Part shown: piece after piece, positions 15,101 through 28,700 of the stretch
Layout of the letters: every line of letters starts with the position of its first letter
Position numbering within the stretch: the stretch's first letter is position 1
Source of the DNA: an uncultured Myxococcales bacterium
GTDB taxonomy: Bacteria; Myxococcota_A; UBA9042
Reading direction: 5' to 3'
DNA length: 64,000 bases
Assembly (NCBI GenBank): GCA_903929795.1
Contig: CAIYWC010000092.1
Coordinates: forward strand, 54,265-118,264
Translations under genes and position numbers: made by a program
The notes under the pieces: model-generated
Databases searched by the model: none
The model's input: only the letters and a program-made list of their open reading frames with translations
What the model was told of the DNA's origin: nothing

Positions 15101-18100
15101 GCGACGCGGAACTGGCGCAGGCGCGCGAGCGCGTGATGCGCGGCGAACGGCTGGCGTCGCTGGCGACGTTGGCGGCGGGCGCGGCGCATGAGCTGGCGAC
15201 GCCGCTGTCGACGATCGCGGTCGTCGCCAAGGAGTTGCAGAGTGCGCTCGCTGAACAGGGCGTCGATCCGGAAGCGCTCGATGACGCCCGGCTGATCCGC
15301 GCCGAAGTGCAGCGTTGTCGGGAAATTCTGGCCGCGATGGCCGCGGATCTGGGCCAAAGCACCGGCGAGCAGCCGTCGGCACTGGACGTGACGCACTTGC
15401 TGGACGAAGCGCTGGCGCCGCTGGCGCGGCTGGGGACGGTGGCGCTACAGCCACCCGACGCGGTCCTGCGCGCGCAGGTACAGGTGCCCGAGCGCGCGAT
15501 GGTCCAGGCGCTGCGCGGCGTGCTGAAGAACGCGCTGCAGGCTCAGCCGCCGGGGCAGCCGGTCGTTGTGACGGCGCAGCAGCGCGACGGCGCGGTCGTG
15601 CTCGACGTGGTGGATCGCGGACCGGGGATGGGCGCTGACGTCCTCGCGCGCGTCGGCGAGCCGTTCTTCACGACCAAGCAGGCGGGCGACGGCATGGGCC
15701 TTGGCGTGTTCCTGGCGCGCGCGGTCATCGAGAGCGCGGGCGGCACGCTGCAGCTCGCGTCGGTGCCTGGGCGTGGGACGACGGCGTCGATCAGCTTGCC
15801 TGCGACAATCGGTCGCGTTGCGCAAACCGCGCCGGCGTCCCATCCTGATGACCGTGAATGACGCGCCAAACAACCCGCTGTACCTGCTAGTCGACGACGA
15901 CGCAGTCTTTCGCGAGCGGCTGGCGCGGGCGCTCCGCAAGCGCGGCTGCGAAGTGGCGACGGCGGGGAACGCCGACGAAGCGCTGGACTTGGCCCGGCTG
16001 AATCCGCCGGAGCGCGCGGTCGTGGATCTGCGGATGCCGGGGCGTTCCGGCCTGGAGCTGGTGCGCGAGCTGCTGGCGCTGGAGCCGGCGACGCAAATCG
16101 TGGTGCTGACGGGCTATGGCAGCATTGGCACCGCAATCGATGCCGTGCGGCTGGGCGCGACCTACTACCTGTCCAAGCCGGCGGACGTCGACGATCTGCT
16201 GGCGGCGTTCGAGCGCGGCAGCCAGCCGGTGGAGCCCGCGATCGGCCAGCTCGCGGCGCCAAGCCTCGCGCGTGCCGAATGGGAGCATATCCAGCGCGTG
16301 CTGGCGGATGCCGACCACAATATCTCAGAGGCGGCGCGCCGGCTCGGGATGCACCGCCGGTCCCTGCAGCGCAAACTGCACAAACTGCCGCCGCCGGCCT
16401 GACGGCAGAGGCAACCCACCAGGAGTCTCTGATGCGCTATTTCCCTGGAATTCTTGTGATTTTCGCGGTTGGCTGCGCCAATGCCCAGACCGCAGCTGCG
16501 CCGGCGCGGACCTACGGCGCGTTTGGCCTCGTGCCAGCCGATGGCGTGCCACCCGCGTGCACGGCGCAGCTCGTCGATCCAACCACCTGCAAATCCAGCG
16601 CGGACGCCGGCAGCGGCGACGCCACGGCGATGGGCGGCGACACGACCTCGACCGGCGGCGACACGGCGCCCGAATTCGGCCCGACGCACAAGGGCGGCGA
16701 CGCCGATGACGACGACTGCAAGTACCACGTCACGTGGCTGTCGACCGGCGCAACGCCGTCAGAAGACGTGTATTTTCAAGTCGATGTGACGCTGAAAACG
16801 ACCGGCGGGCCGGCCACGCATGTCGTTGCGACCGACAACCCGATCGTCGCGGAAGTCTTTGTCGACACAGGCGATCCGCTGACGAACCACCCGGCGCCGA
16901 ACGCGGGGCAAGCATCGTCGGAGACGGCGACGCCGGGCCGCTATGTCGTCGGACCAGTGCGCTTTGACGAGACGGCACGCTGGACCGTGCGCTTTCACCT
17001 GTACGGCGATTGCGACGACGGCGACACCTCGCCACACGGCCATGCCGCGTTCTTTTTCGACGCCAAATAGCTGAAATTCCTGAATCAGTTCGCGCGCCTA
17101 TCCGCGCGGCGCTTGGCTGTCCACCCACGCCTCGACGAACGCGCTCGCCGGCTGGCGCCCGAGTTCCGCGACGGTCCCGTGCTGCGTCACCCGACCGGCC
17201 TCCAGCACCGCGACGGACGGCGCCAGCGCCTTGGCGTCGGCCAGCTCGTGGGTCACGATCAGCGCGGGAATCCGCAGCTCAGACAGGACTTTTTGCAGCC
17301 ACCCGCGCACCTCGCGGCGCGTCACCGCGTCGAGCGCCATCAGCGGTTCGTCCAGCAGCAGCGCCAGCGGCTCGGTCGCCACGGCGCGGGCGAGCGCGAT
17401 CCGCTGCGCTTCGCCGCCGGACACGTCGCGCGGCTTGCGATCGGCCAAATGCGCCAGCGAGAGCTGCTCCAGCACCGCCACCGCGCGGGCGCGCCGCTCC
17501 GCCTTTCCCAGCGGCCGCGGGCCGCAGCCCAGGCCAAACGCTACGTTGTCGCGCACGTCCAGGTGCGGAAACAGGCCGTTGTGCTGCGGCACGTAGCCCA
17601 GCCGGCGCAGTTCGGGCGGCAGGTCGACGCCCGCGGCTGCGTCAAAAAGCACCTGCTCGCCCAGCGCGATGCGTCCCTGTACCGGGCGCAGCAAGCCGAG
17701 AATCGCCAGTAAAATCGTGGTCTTGCCGGCGCCACTCGGGCCGATGAGCGCAACCGGCGCATCGCCCAGGGTCAGCTGCACATCCAGCGGCACGCCGCCG
17801 GTCAGTCCGCGCAGGTCGAGCGTCAGCGCCATGAAGCGCTCCGGGCGAAGCGCCGTGCCGCAAACAGGGTGATGCAGGCGATCGCCACCAGCACGAGCGC
17901 CAGCGCCTGCGCCGCCCGCACATCGGACTCGAGCGCCGCGTACATCGCCAGTGGCAGGGTCTGCGTGCGGCCCGGCAAGTTGCCGGCAAATAGCAGCGTC
18001 GCGCCGAATTCGCCCAGCGCCCGCGACCAGGCCATCGCCGCGCCGGCCAGGATCCCGGGCAGCGCCAGCGGCAGCGTCACCTGGGCGAAGGCCTGCCACG

Positions 18101-21100
18101 GCGTCGCGCGCAGCGTTCGCGCCACTTGCGCGTGGGCGCGATCGACTTGCCGAAACGCCGCCGTCGCTGCTTGGACGTAGAACGTACAGGAAACAAAGAC
18201 TTCAGCCAGGACTACGGCGGCCGTCGAAAACGGCACAGCCAGCCCGGCGCGGGCCAGCGCACCACCCAGTAGCCCGTGACGACCAAACGCCAGCAGCAGC
18301 GCGATGCCGGCCACCGCGGGCGGAATCACGGCGGGCAGCTGCACCACGACCTCCGCCGCGCGCACCCAGCGCGTGTGCCGGGTCGCCGCGAGCCAGGCCA
18401 GCGGCGTGCCGAGCAGGACCGTCACCGCCAGCGAAATCGCCGTCGTCAGCAGGCTCAGGCGCAGGGCCTGGTACACGAGCGGCTGGCTGAGGCCGTCCCG
18501 CAGATCCGCGGGCGACGTGGCCAGCGCGAGGCCCAGCAGCGGCGCGCCAACCAGCGCGACCAGCAGCAGCGCCGCTGCGACAAGCGCCGCCTGGCGAAGG
18601 CGCGGCATCACGGGCACGCCACAAACCCGCGGCGCGCGAGCGCTGATTGCCCGACGGCGCTGCGGGCGAGCGCGACAAACGCGGCGGCGTCCGTTTGCAG
18701 GGGGCCGTTGCCGGCGGCGATGCGGTAGCGCGCGACGACGCCGAGCGCCGACGGCACCGCCAGCGTCCGCACGTTGGCGCCGGCCGCGAGCGCGTCGGTG
18801 CGGTAGACGATCGCCGCCTGCGCTTCGCCGAGCGTGACTTTGGCCAGAACCTGCCGGGCGTTGGCCTCACGCGACACGACGTGCGCCCGAACTGCCGCCG
18901 CGAACGCCGGGTCCGCGCGCGCGAGGATCTCATCGGCGTAGCGGCCAATCGGCACGTCCGGCGTGCCCAGCACGATGCGGTCCAGCTGCGGTAAGTCATT
19001 GAATTGCAAACCGGTTGTCACGTCGATGGCCAGCGCGACGACCGGCGTGTTGCACGTCAGCGCGTCCGGGGCATGCGCGACACCGTCCGCCACCAGCGTC
19101 GCCATCGATGCCTCGTCCGCCGTCGCGATGACGTCCGCCAGCGCGCCGTGCTGCAGCTGCGTGCGAAGCTCCTGGCTGCCGGCAAACTGCAGCGTCACGT
19201 GGCACCCCGGGTGCTGGGCCGCGTAAGCATCGGCCAGGTCCGCCATCGCCTCGCGCAGGGACGCCGCCGCAAACACGGTCAAGTCGCGCGCCGGCGCACG
19301 GCAGCTCGCCAGCGTGCATGCCCAGAGCAGGATTGCGGGCAGACGCCTATTCACCGACGTTGAATTCCTTGTCCTCAAAGCGGAATTTGTCCTTGCAGCC
19401 TTTGCCCTTGCACGGCTTGGCGGTGATCTGGAACGTCGATTGGCTGCCGTCGCAGTCCAAATCGCCGTACGCGCTGGCGACAAACGAGGCGCCGTCGCCG
19501 GTTCCCGCGGACTCAAACCGGTAGCGGTAGCGCTGCTGACCGTCCGGCTCAAAGCCCAGCTCCTGCCAGCCGATCTGCTGCCACGGCGTGGGATCGGCAT
19601 CGCAGCGCTGGTCGCCGTCGCGATCCACCGCCGGGTCGCAACAGCTCACGCCCGGCGTCAGCAGGGTCGTCTGCGGAAAACGCGGCGCCGCGAGCTTGCC
19701 GGTCCTGGGGTCGACGTGGTCGGTCAGCCAAAACACGACCGCGAGCTCCTTGATTTGCTTGATGTTTGCCCGCGCCTCCGCGGCCTTGGCCAGCGTCAGG
19801 TAGCGGTGGAACTGCGGAATCGCGATCGCCGCGAGCAGGCCGATCATCGTGCCGCCCGACCAGCCGCCTTCCGTGACACCCGCTGGACCGAGCGCGAGCG
19901 TCTCGTCCTCCAGACGCAGCGCCACGCCGGCCAGCCGGGCGCTGCCGAGGATCGCCGTGAACGAATCGGACAGGGACTTCGCGCTCTCGTCGTCCATCTG
20001 CCGCGCCTGCATCACGCCCAGCGCGATGTCGCGGGCCGTGCGCAAGTCGACGACAAGGCCAAAGATTCCATGGCCATCCAGCGCATCGGCCATCGCCGTA
20101 CTCGCCAGCGACTGCCCCGACGGACGTGCGAGCGCGGCCGCCAGCGCCTCGGGCGACGGCGCCACCGCGATCCGCTCGCCGTCGCGCACAACCGCCAGCG
20201 TCAGCGGCCCCAGCTGCGCGACATAGCCCGGCAGCCCGCCGATGGTCGCCGTGCGCACCGCCACGCTCAGCTGGTTCTTGGCGCGATCCGCCAGCGCCGC
20301 CAGCGCCGCGTCCGCCTTGACGCCATCCTGGACGCCGAGGACGACCAGCCAGTTCGGCAGGCCTTCGCCGTGCAGCACCGCCGGGAGGGTCGCCAGGTCG
20401 ACGCCGCCGCACAGGTGGCCGCTCCACGCCGCCATCACGTCGCCGGGCGGAAGTCCGGTCAGCGCCAGCGCACTGGTCAATGAACCCGCCATCACAGCGC
20501 GCTCCTCCGTGGACGCGCCCGGAGGTGCGAGCCGCAGCAGGCCATCGGTGAACTTGTTCAGGTGGATCGACAGCCGCAGCGCGCCCCAACCTTCCGCGGG
20601 AATCAGCCCCGCGCACGCGGGCGCCGGCTTCTCCGGTATGAACATGTCCTCCAGGCTCTGGTGGGCCAGCGGCGCAGTCGCAACGCGCACGGCCCAGCCG
20701 TCGCCGAGCCACCATGAGAACTCGGGGAAAAGCTTGGTAAAATGCCGGACGTTGTCCTTCGTGTCCCCCATGACCGACGCGCCGAGATCCGCGCTGCGGG
20801 CCCAGGTCACCAGCCACGGCCGGCCGGCATCGCGCACCGCCGCCTTCCACCCCGCCGTCTTGTCCAGCGGCGTCGCGGGCAACTGGGCAACCTGCAAAAA
20901 CACTTTGATTGCGGCAGCTTTGGCGTCCGGCACGTCCAGCCCGGCCGCGGTCGTCAGCGCGTAGTCCTGGCCCGAATGTGCAAGCCAAATCGTCATCTTG
21001 GCGATCTCGCACGTCTCGATTTCGCCTTCCTTTGTGAAAATCGCGCCTTTGCTGGTCAGCAGCGCCTTCCAGCGCTCCGGATTGCTCAGCCGGGCGAACA

Positions 21101-24100
21101 CGACGACCTGGCGCGACAAGGCGTCCGCGGACGGCCAGCGGTCGTCCAGCACAAAGAAGACGCCCGCCGCCGCGTCCACGCCGATATCGTCCCAGCCCGA
21201 GCGTTTGGTCGGATCAAAACCGAACCATTCCACGAGCTTGGCGCGCGACACCGCCGCTTGGGTCTGGGTGTGCAGCGGCTCGGGCAGCGCGTCGAGGGCC
21301 GCCATCAGCCGCTCGGTCGTCTTGTCCAGATCCTGCACGCCGCCGGCGATGAACGCGTGTTCCGCGCTCGCGTGGGCGGCAAGCGCGACGGCCGGTGGCG
21401 GCGCCAGAGCAGCGTTGGTTGCAGCACCTTGTTTTCCAAGCGGATTTGCGCCGCAGCCGGTCAGCGTGACAAGGCCAAGCAGTGCAAGCAAAAGACGCGT
21501 CGGCATGGCTCACCTCGGTCGCGGCGACCGCGTTGGCGCGAGGCTAGCAGAAATGCCAGGCGAATTCAGCCGAGGCTCAGCATGTACGGCGACGCGCCGC
21601 GGACGTTCTCGTCGACCTGCATCGTGTGGCGCAGGCTGGGGAACGCGCGCTGGTCGCAGTCCATGCGCTCGCAGAGGCGGCACGTGACGCCGACGGGGAT
21701 GGCCGCGTCCAAGCGCTGTAAATCCATGCCGTCGGCGTAGACCATCTGGCTGGCGTAGCGCACGTTGCAGCCCAGGCCGATGGCGTGGACCGTGTGCGAC
21801 GCGTGAAAGCCGCCGCGGCCTTTGGGCACGGTGCGCGCGAGGCAAAAAAATGTGTTGCCGTCGGGCATCCGCGACAGCTGCGTGCGGATGAGGCCCGGCG
21901 TCAAGAACGCCGCGTGGATGTTCCAGCGCGGGCAGGCACCGGAGAAACGCGCGAACCGGATGCCGGACGCGCTGAAATGCTTGGAGATATTGCCGGCAAG
22001 ATCGACGCGGACAAAATGCAGCGGCACTCCCTCACGCCCCGGCCGCTGCAGCGTCGTCAGGCGGTGGCAGACCTGCTCAAAACCGGCGCCAAAGCGATTG
22101 CCGAGTAGCTCGATATCGTAGCGTTCACGCTTGGTTACCTCCAAGAACGGTTCGTAAGGCATCACGATTGCCGACGCGAAGTAATTGGCGAGCACCAGAC
22201 GTCCCAAAGTCCTTGACTCCTGTGACGTCAACACCTCGTCATCACTCAGCTTATCGACGAGATCGGCGTGCAGCAGCAGCGCGATCTGCACGGCCATCTG
22301 GAATCGCCGGCTGTGGGCCGTCAGCATCTCGGACAGGTGCAGCACCTTGCGCTCCGGGTCGTAGCGTCGCAGCGGCACCGGTCGCGCGCCCGAGCGGTGC
22401 ACCTGCACGTCCACGCCCAGGTCGCGCGTCAGCACGCGCTGCAGGCCCGCGCTCAGGTCGTCGGTCTGCAAGTGCGCGGAACGCCACAGGCTTTCCGCCG
22501 CTTCCTCCAGCTCCGGGTAAAAATTCATGTGCGCCTGGACAAAGTCGTTCACCTCCTCCGACGGCAGCCGCGACGCCGCCACACCCGGCAAGTTCTGGTC
22601 CGCGTAGACCTTGGACGCCAGCGTCTCGTTCAGGTTGCGCGACGCCTGCCAGCCCTCGAACAGCGCCAAGATGGCGCGAACCACGTTGGGCGATTGCTCT
22701 GCGACTTCACGGACTTCTGTCGCCATCAGGTTGTGGCCGTCAAAAAACGGGTCGGAGAACGCCTCCATCAGATCCGCCGACAGCCGCTGCTCCGCGCGAC
22801 CCGACAGCGTCTGCAGGTCAATCGGCAACACTTGCGCCAGGCGAATCAGCAGGTCGGCGGTCAGCGCGCGCTGGTCGTGCTCGATCAGGTTCAGGTAACT
22901 GGCTGAAATTTCAAGGCGTCGTGCCAGCTCGGCCTGCGAAATCTGCTCCTTGCGCCGCAGCGTCCGGATCTTCGCGCCGAGTTTGCCCTGCGCGGCGGGC
23001 AGCTTGCCTTGAACACTGGGTTTTTGTCCGTCCGCCATCGCCTGCTCCTGTGCCAGAGTTTACAACGTTTACACCTTGACGCGACTTTACACGACGGACT
23101 TTACACGGTCAACACGGTGAAACGACGGCATCTATTGACTGGATGCCTCAGGTTGTAAACAATGCGCGCGGCTTGGAGGCCGAAAATGACCCTGACGCAG
23201 ACCGCATCTTCCACCCCGACCCTGACCGTTCTCGGCGCGCTTCGTCCAGGCTATGAGCGTATCCTGACGCGGGAATCGTTGGCTTTCGTCGCGCTGCTGG
23301 AGCAGACCTTCGGTCAGCGTCGCCGCGAACTTCTGGAGCGCCGCAAGGCCGTCCAGGCGAAGTACGACTCCGGCGGGCTGCCGGATTTTCTGCCGGAAAC
23401 CGCGGACATCCGGGCGCGCGCGTGGCACGTTGCGGCGATTCCCGCGGATTTGCGCGACCGCCGGGTCGAGATCACCGGTCCAGTGGATCGCAAAATGGTC
23501 ATCAACGCGCTCAATTCTGGCGCGAGCGTGTTCATGGCGGACTTTGAGGACGCCAACGCGCCGACTTGGGACAACAACATCGACGGCCACATCAACCTCG
23601 CGGACGCGGTGCGCAAGACCATCAGCTTTGCCCAGGAAGGCGGCAAGTCCTATCAGCTCAACGAGAAAATCGCGACGCTGCTGGTACGGCCGCGCGGCTG
23701 GCACCTGGAGGAAGCGCACGTCACGCTGCACGGCAAGCCCATCTCGGCCTCGCTGTTTGATTTTGGCCTGTACTTTTTCCACAACGCCGCCGAGGCGCTG
23801 GCGCGCGGCACAGGACCGTATTTCTACCTGCCGAAAATGCAGTCGCACCTGGAAGCCCGCTTGTGGAATGATGTTTTTGTGCTGGCCCAGAAGACGCTCG
23901 GCATTCCGCAGGGCTCCGTGCGGGCGACCGTCTTGATTGAGACCCTGCCGGCGGCGTTTGAGATGGACGAGATCCTGTACGAGCTGCGCGACCATTCCGC
24001 CGGCCTGAACTGCGGTCGCTGGGACTATATCTTCAGCTTTATCAAGACCTTGCGTACGCATGCCGACAAAGTGCTGCCGGATCGCAAGGACGTCGGGATG

Positions 24101-25730
24101 ACGCAGCACAACATGGCGTCCTACACGCGGCTGCTGGTCCAGACGTGCCACCGGCGCGGCATTCACGCGATGGGCGGCATGGCGGCGCAGATTCCCATCA
24201 AGAACGACCCGGAGGCGAACGCGGCGGCGATCGCGCGCGTGGAGGCTGACAAGCTGCGCGAAGTCGCCGGCGGGCACGACGGGACGTGGGTCGCGCATCC
24301 GGCGCTGGTGCCAATTGCCAAGGCGATTTTTGACGCGGGCATGCCGACGCCCAACCAGATCGACCGCACGCCGAACACGCAGCCGGTGACCGCCGCCGAC
24401 CTGCTGGCGGTGCCGGTGGGCAAGCGCACGGAGCACGGGCTGCGCGAGAACATCCGCGTGGGCATCCACTACATCGAGGCGTGGCTGCGCGGCAATGGCT
24501 GCGTGCCGCTGTACAACCTGATGGAAGATGCCGCAACTGCTGAGATTTCTCGCACGCAGGTCTGGCAGTGGCTGCATCACGGCGCCCAGCTGGAAGACGG
24601 CCGCGTCGTCGACCGGGCGCTGTTTGACGCGACGCTGGCCCAGGAACTGCTGGTGATTCAGGCCGAGGTCGGTCCGGATCGCTGGCAAAACGGCCGGTTT
24701 GCTCTGGCTGCGCAACTGTTCGCACAATGGTCGACCGCGGCCGAACTGGCGGATTTTCTCACCCTCGGCGCGTATCCTTACCTCATCCAGGTCTAGCCGC
24801 GCGCTGCAACAATTGATTTTTCGGAGGATTTTCATGGCTCCTTACGCACCTGCATCGTCGTCAAACACGCCCAACCGCTGGGCCGGCATCGTTCGCCCGT
24901 ACTCCGAGGCGGACGTCCTGCGTCTGCGCGGCTCGCTCAAGGTCGAGTACACGCTGGCGCGCGTCGGCGCTGAACGCCTGTGGAACCTGATGAAGACCGA
25001 GCCCTATGTCGCCGCGCTGGGCGCGCTGACGGGCGGCCAGGCGGTGCAGCAGGTCCGCGCTGGCCTGAAGGCGATTTACCTGTCGGGCTGGCAGGTTGCG
25101 GCGGACGCGAACCTCTCGGGCCAGACCTATCCGGACCAGAGCCTGTACCCGGCGAACTCGGTGCCGGCGGTGGTGCGGCGCATCAACAACGCGCTGACCC
25201 GCGCTGATCAGCTCGAGTGGGCGGAAGGCAAGGGCGGCGAGCACCACTGGTTCGCGCCGATCATGGCGGATGCGGAAGCCGGCTTTGGCGGCGCGCTGAA
25301 CGTGTACGAGCTGATGAAGCAGATGATCGACGCCGGCGCGTCGGGCGTCCACTTTGAGGACCAGCTGTCGTCCGAGAAGAAGTGCGGCCACCTGGGCGGC
25401 AAAGTGCTGGTGCCGACCAGCCAGTTCATCCGCACGCTGGTCGCCGCGCGCTTGGCGGCGGACGTGCTGGACGTGCCGACGGTGCTGGTTGCGCGGACGG
25501 ACGCGGATTCCGCGACGCTGCTGACCAGCGATGTTGACCCGTACGACAAGAGCTGGTGCACCGGCGAGCGGACGCCGGAAGGTTTCTACCGCATCAACAA
25601 CGGCATCGAGATGGCCATCGCGCGCGGCTTGGCGTTCGCGCCGTACGCGGATGTGGTGTGGATGGAGACGTCGACGCCGGATCTGGCGGACGCGAAGCAC
25701 TTTGCCGATGCGATGCACGCGAAATTCCCC

Positions 25731-25762
<32 letters not shown>

Positions 25763-28700
25763 GTTCAACTGGAAAAAGCACCTGGACGACGAGACCATCG
25801 CCAAGTTCCAGATCGAGCTGGGCAAGATGGGTTACGCGTTCCAGTTCGTCACGCTCGCGGGCTTTCACGCGCTCAATTTTGCGATGTTCGAGCTGGCGCA
25901 CGACTACAAGTCTCGCGGCATGGCGGCGTACTCGCAGCTGCAGCAGGAAGAATTCGCCGCAGAGAAGCACGGTTACACGGCGACCAAGCACCAGCGCGAA
26001 GTGGGCGTCGGCTACTTTGACACCGTGGCGCAGATTGTGTCGGGCGGGCTGAGCTCGACGACGGCGCTGGAAGGCTCGACCGAGACCGCGCAGTTCCTGG
26101 GGAAGTAAGCGCCCCGGCGGCGAATACCTGGAGCCGCAAACCGCGGAGCGGTTTAGGGGAGCGCGCTAGCGACGCCGACCCCAAAACCGGATCGCGCAAG
26201 CGAAATTCTGTGCGCGCCAGGCCCCGGCGGCGAATACCTGGAGCCGTAAACCGCGGAGCGGTTTAGGGGAGCGCGCTAGCGACGCCGGCCTGAAACTTGG
26301 ATTTCGCGGGTCGAAATCCGTCCGCGGCTGCGAGTTCGCGCGCGACGCTCAGAACCAGAAGCGGACGCCGGCGTTCAAGTCAAACGGGTGGAATTGCACG
26401 AAATTGACCACCCAGAGCCGCGGGGTCCACTCGAGAAACACGTCAATCGGCAGCGGCTGGAACTGCATCGCCAAGCCCAGATTGCCGTGGACGGCAAAAG
26501 CTGCGTCGCCCGAGCCTGCACCCAGATCCAAGCCACCGCCCCAGTACCACGGCAAGTCGAAGGCGCGGGACTGGTATAAGGCCGCGCGGGTATTCAGGTA
26601 ATCACCGTGGACGAGCAAGCCGCCATAGCCGTAGGCGTAGCCGTAGTAGTAACTTCCGTTGTTGAGCCGGTACTCCCCGTAGTCAAAGGCAGAAATGCCG
26701 AATTGCACGGCGTGATTCGGCGCGAAATCGTACTTGATGGACAGTCCCGGGCCGTGGCCGAATTCCAGACCAACGCCAAAGTTCTTGCTTGAGCCGATGT
26801 CCGCCGCCTGGGCAGCGCCGGAGCCCAGCAGCAGCGCGAATGCGATAAGTGCCGGACGAATCACGGAAATTTTCATGGAGGCTTCCTTTTTGTCGGCCCG
26901 CCATCGGCAAATTGCCGGTACGCGCCAACAGCGTCGGGTTGCGGCGATTTGGCTTGACAAAACAATGCGTTGCCGACACGCCATCCGGCCCGCGACCGAC
27001 GTATGGGAAGGTAGGCTGTGCAGAAGGGCTGTCAAGGCTGGGCCGCTCCGTGGGCCTGGAACTGTGCAATTCCATACTTTACCGATAGACAATCATTTAA
27101 TGTGCGGTAGACTTGGCAGCGCATCCTCGGATCGATGCACGGAGCGCCCATGTCCCGCCTACTTTCGCCGCGATTTGCCCTCTTCCTCGCGCTCGCGCTG
27201 GCCGCATGTGGCAAGCCGGCTGACCACGCCAATGGCGCGAAAACGCTGGAGCTTCTCAATGTTTCCTACGACCCGACGCGCGAATTGTATCAGGCCGTCA
27301 ACGTCGCGTTTGCCCAGGCGTGGAAGGCCAAGACCGGCCAGGATGTGAAGTTCAACCAGTCGCACGGCGGGTCCGGCAAGCAGGCGCGCGCCGTCATCGA
27401 TGGCCTGAACGCCGACGTGGTGACCCTGGCGCTGGCGGGCGACATCGACCAAATTGCCGCGCGGACTGGCCGGTTGCCCGCGGATTGGCAGAGCAAGCTG
27501 CCGGATCACAGCGCGCCGTACACGTCGACCATCGTGTTCGTGGTGCGCAAAGGCAATCCAAAAGGCGTGCGGGACTGGCCGGACCTCGTCCAGGGCGACA
27601 TCAAGGTCATCACGCCCAACCCCAAGACGGGCGGCGGCGCGCGGTGGAACTATCTGGCGGCGTGGGCGTGGGCGCAAAAGGCCAATGCCGGCGATGAGTT
27701 GAAGACGCGCGCGTTTGTCAAATCGCTCTACCAGCACGTGCCCATCATGGACACCGGCGCGCGCGGCGCCAGCATCACTTTTGTCCAGCGCGGCCAGGGC
27801 GACGTGCTCATCACCTGGGAAAACGAGGCAATCCTGACGCGCGACGAGGTCGGCAAGGGCGAGTACGAAATCGTCTACCCGAGCCTGTCGATCCTGTGCG
27901 AGCCCAGCGTGGCGGTCGTCGAGCAAAATGCCAAGGCGAAAGGCACGTTGGAGGTCGCGACGGCGTACCTGCAGTTCCTCTACACGCCGCAGGGCCAGGA
28001 GCTTGTCGCGCGCTACCACTACCGGCCGCGCGATGCCGCGGTGCTGGCGAAGTACGCGGCGAAGTTTCCCAAGCTGGAGCTTGCGACGCTGGAGCAGGTC
28101 GCGGGCGACTGGAAGCAGGCGAACGCTAAGCACTTTGCCGACGGCGGCACGTTTGACCAGATCTACGCGAAGTGAGCGCGGTGGACGTTGCCGGCGCGGC
28201 GTGCGTCGGCTAGCCTGTGGCGCGGAGGCGGTGTCCGCCGCCACTCAGTTCGCTGCTGCTGGTGCTGGACTTCGCGGTGTAACCCATGGCCCAGATTCAG
28301 GAAACGCCGCCGGCGCTCGTTGAAAATGGGCGCATTCATGCGGGATTTTTCCGCGAGCCGTTTCGCAGCGTGAACTTGTTGGACGCGGACACCTTCGGCG
28401 GCGCGCTGGGTCGGCCGCTGCGCTGGCTGCGCCTCAAGGAGTGGGTGGGATTTGCCTTTGATCACCCGCGGTTTTACGGTGCGATGATCATCCAGGACGC
28501 GAAATACGCAGCCAGCGGCACGGTGTACCTGTTTGACCGGATGACGGGACGCAAATGGGAGTGGCTCGTCGTTGGCCTGCCGGGTCAGGTGCGGCTGCCG
28601 GAGACGCTCTGGCAAGGCGAGAGCCGCTGCGCACTGGGTGCCGACGGGCTGCACTTTGCCCACGACCTCGCGCGCGGCCGCCACACGGTACGCGTGCGCA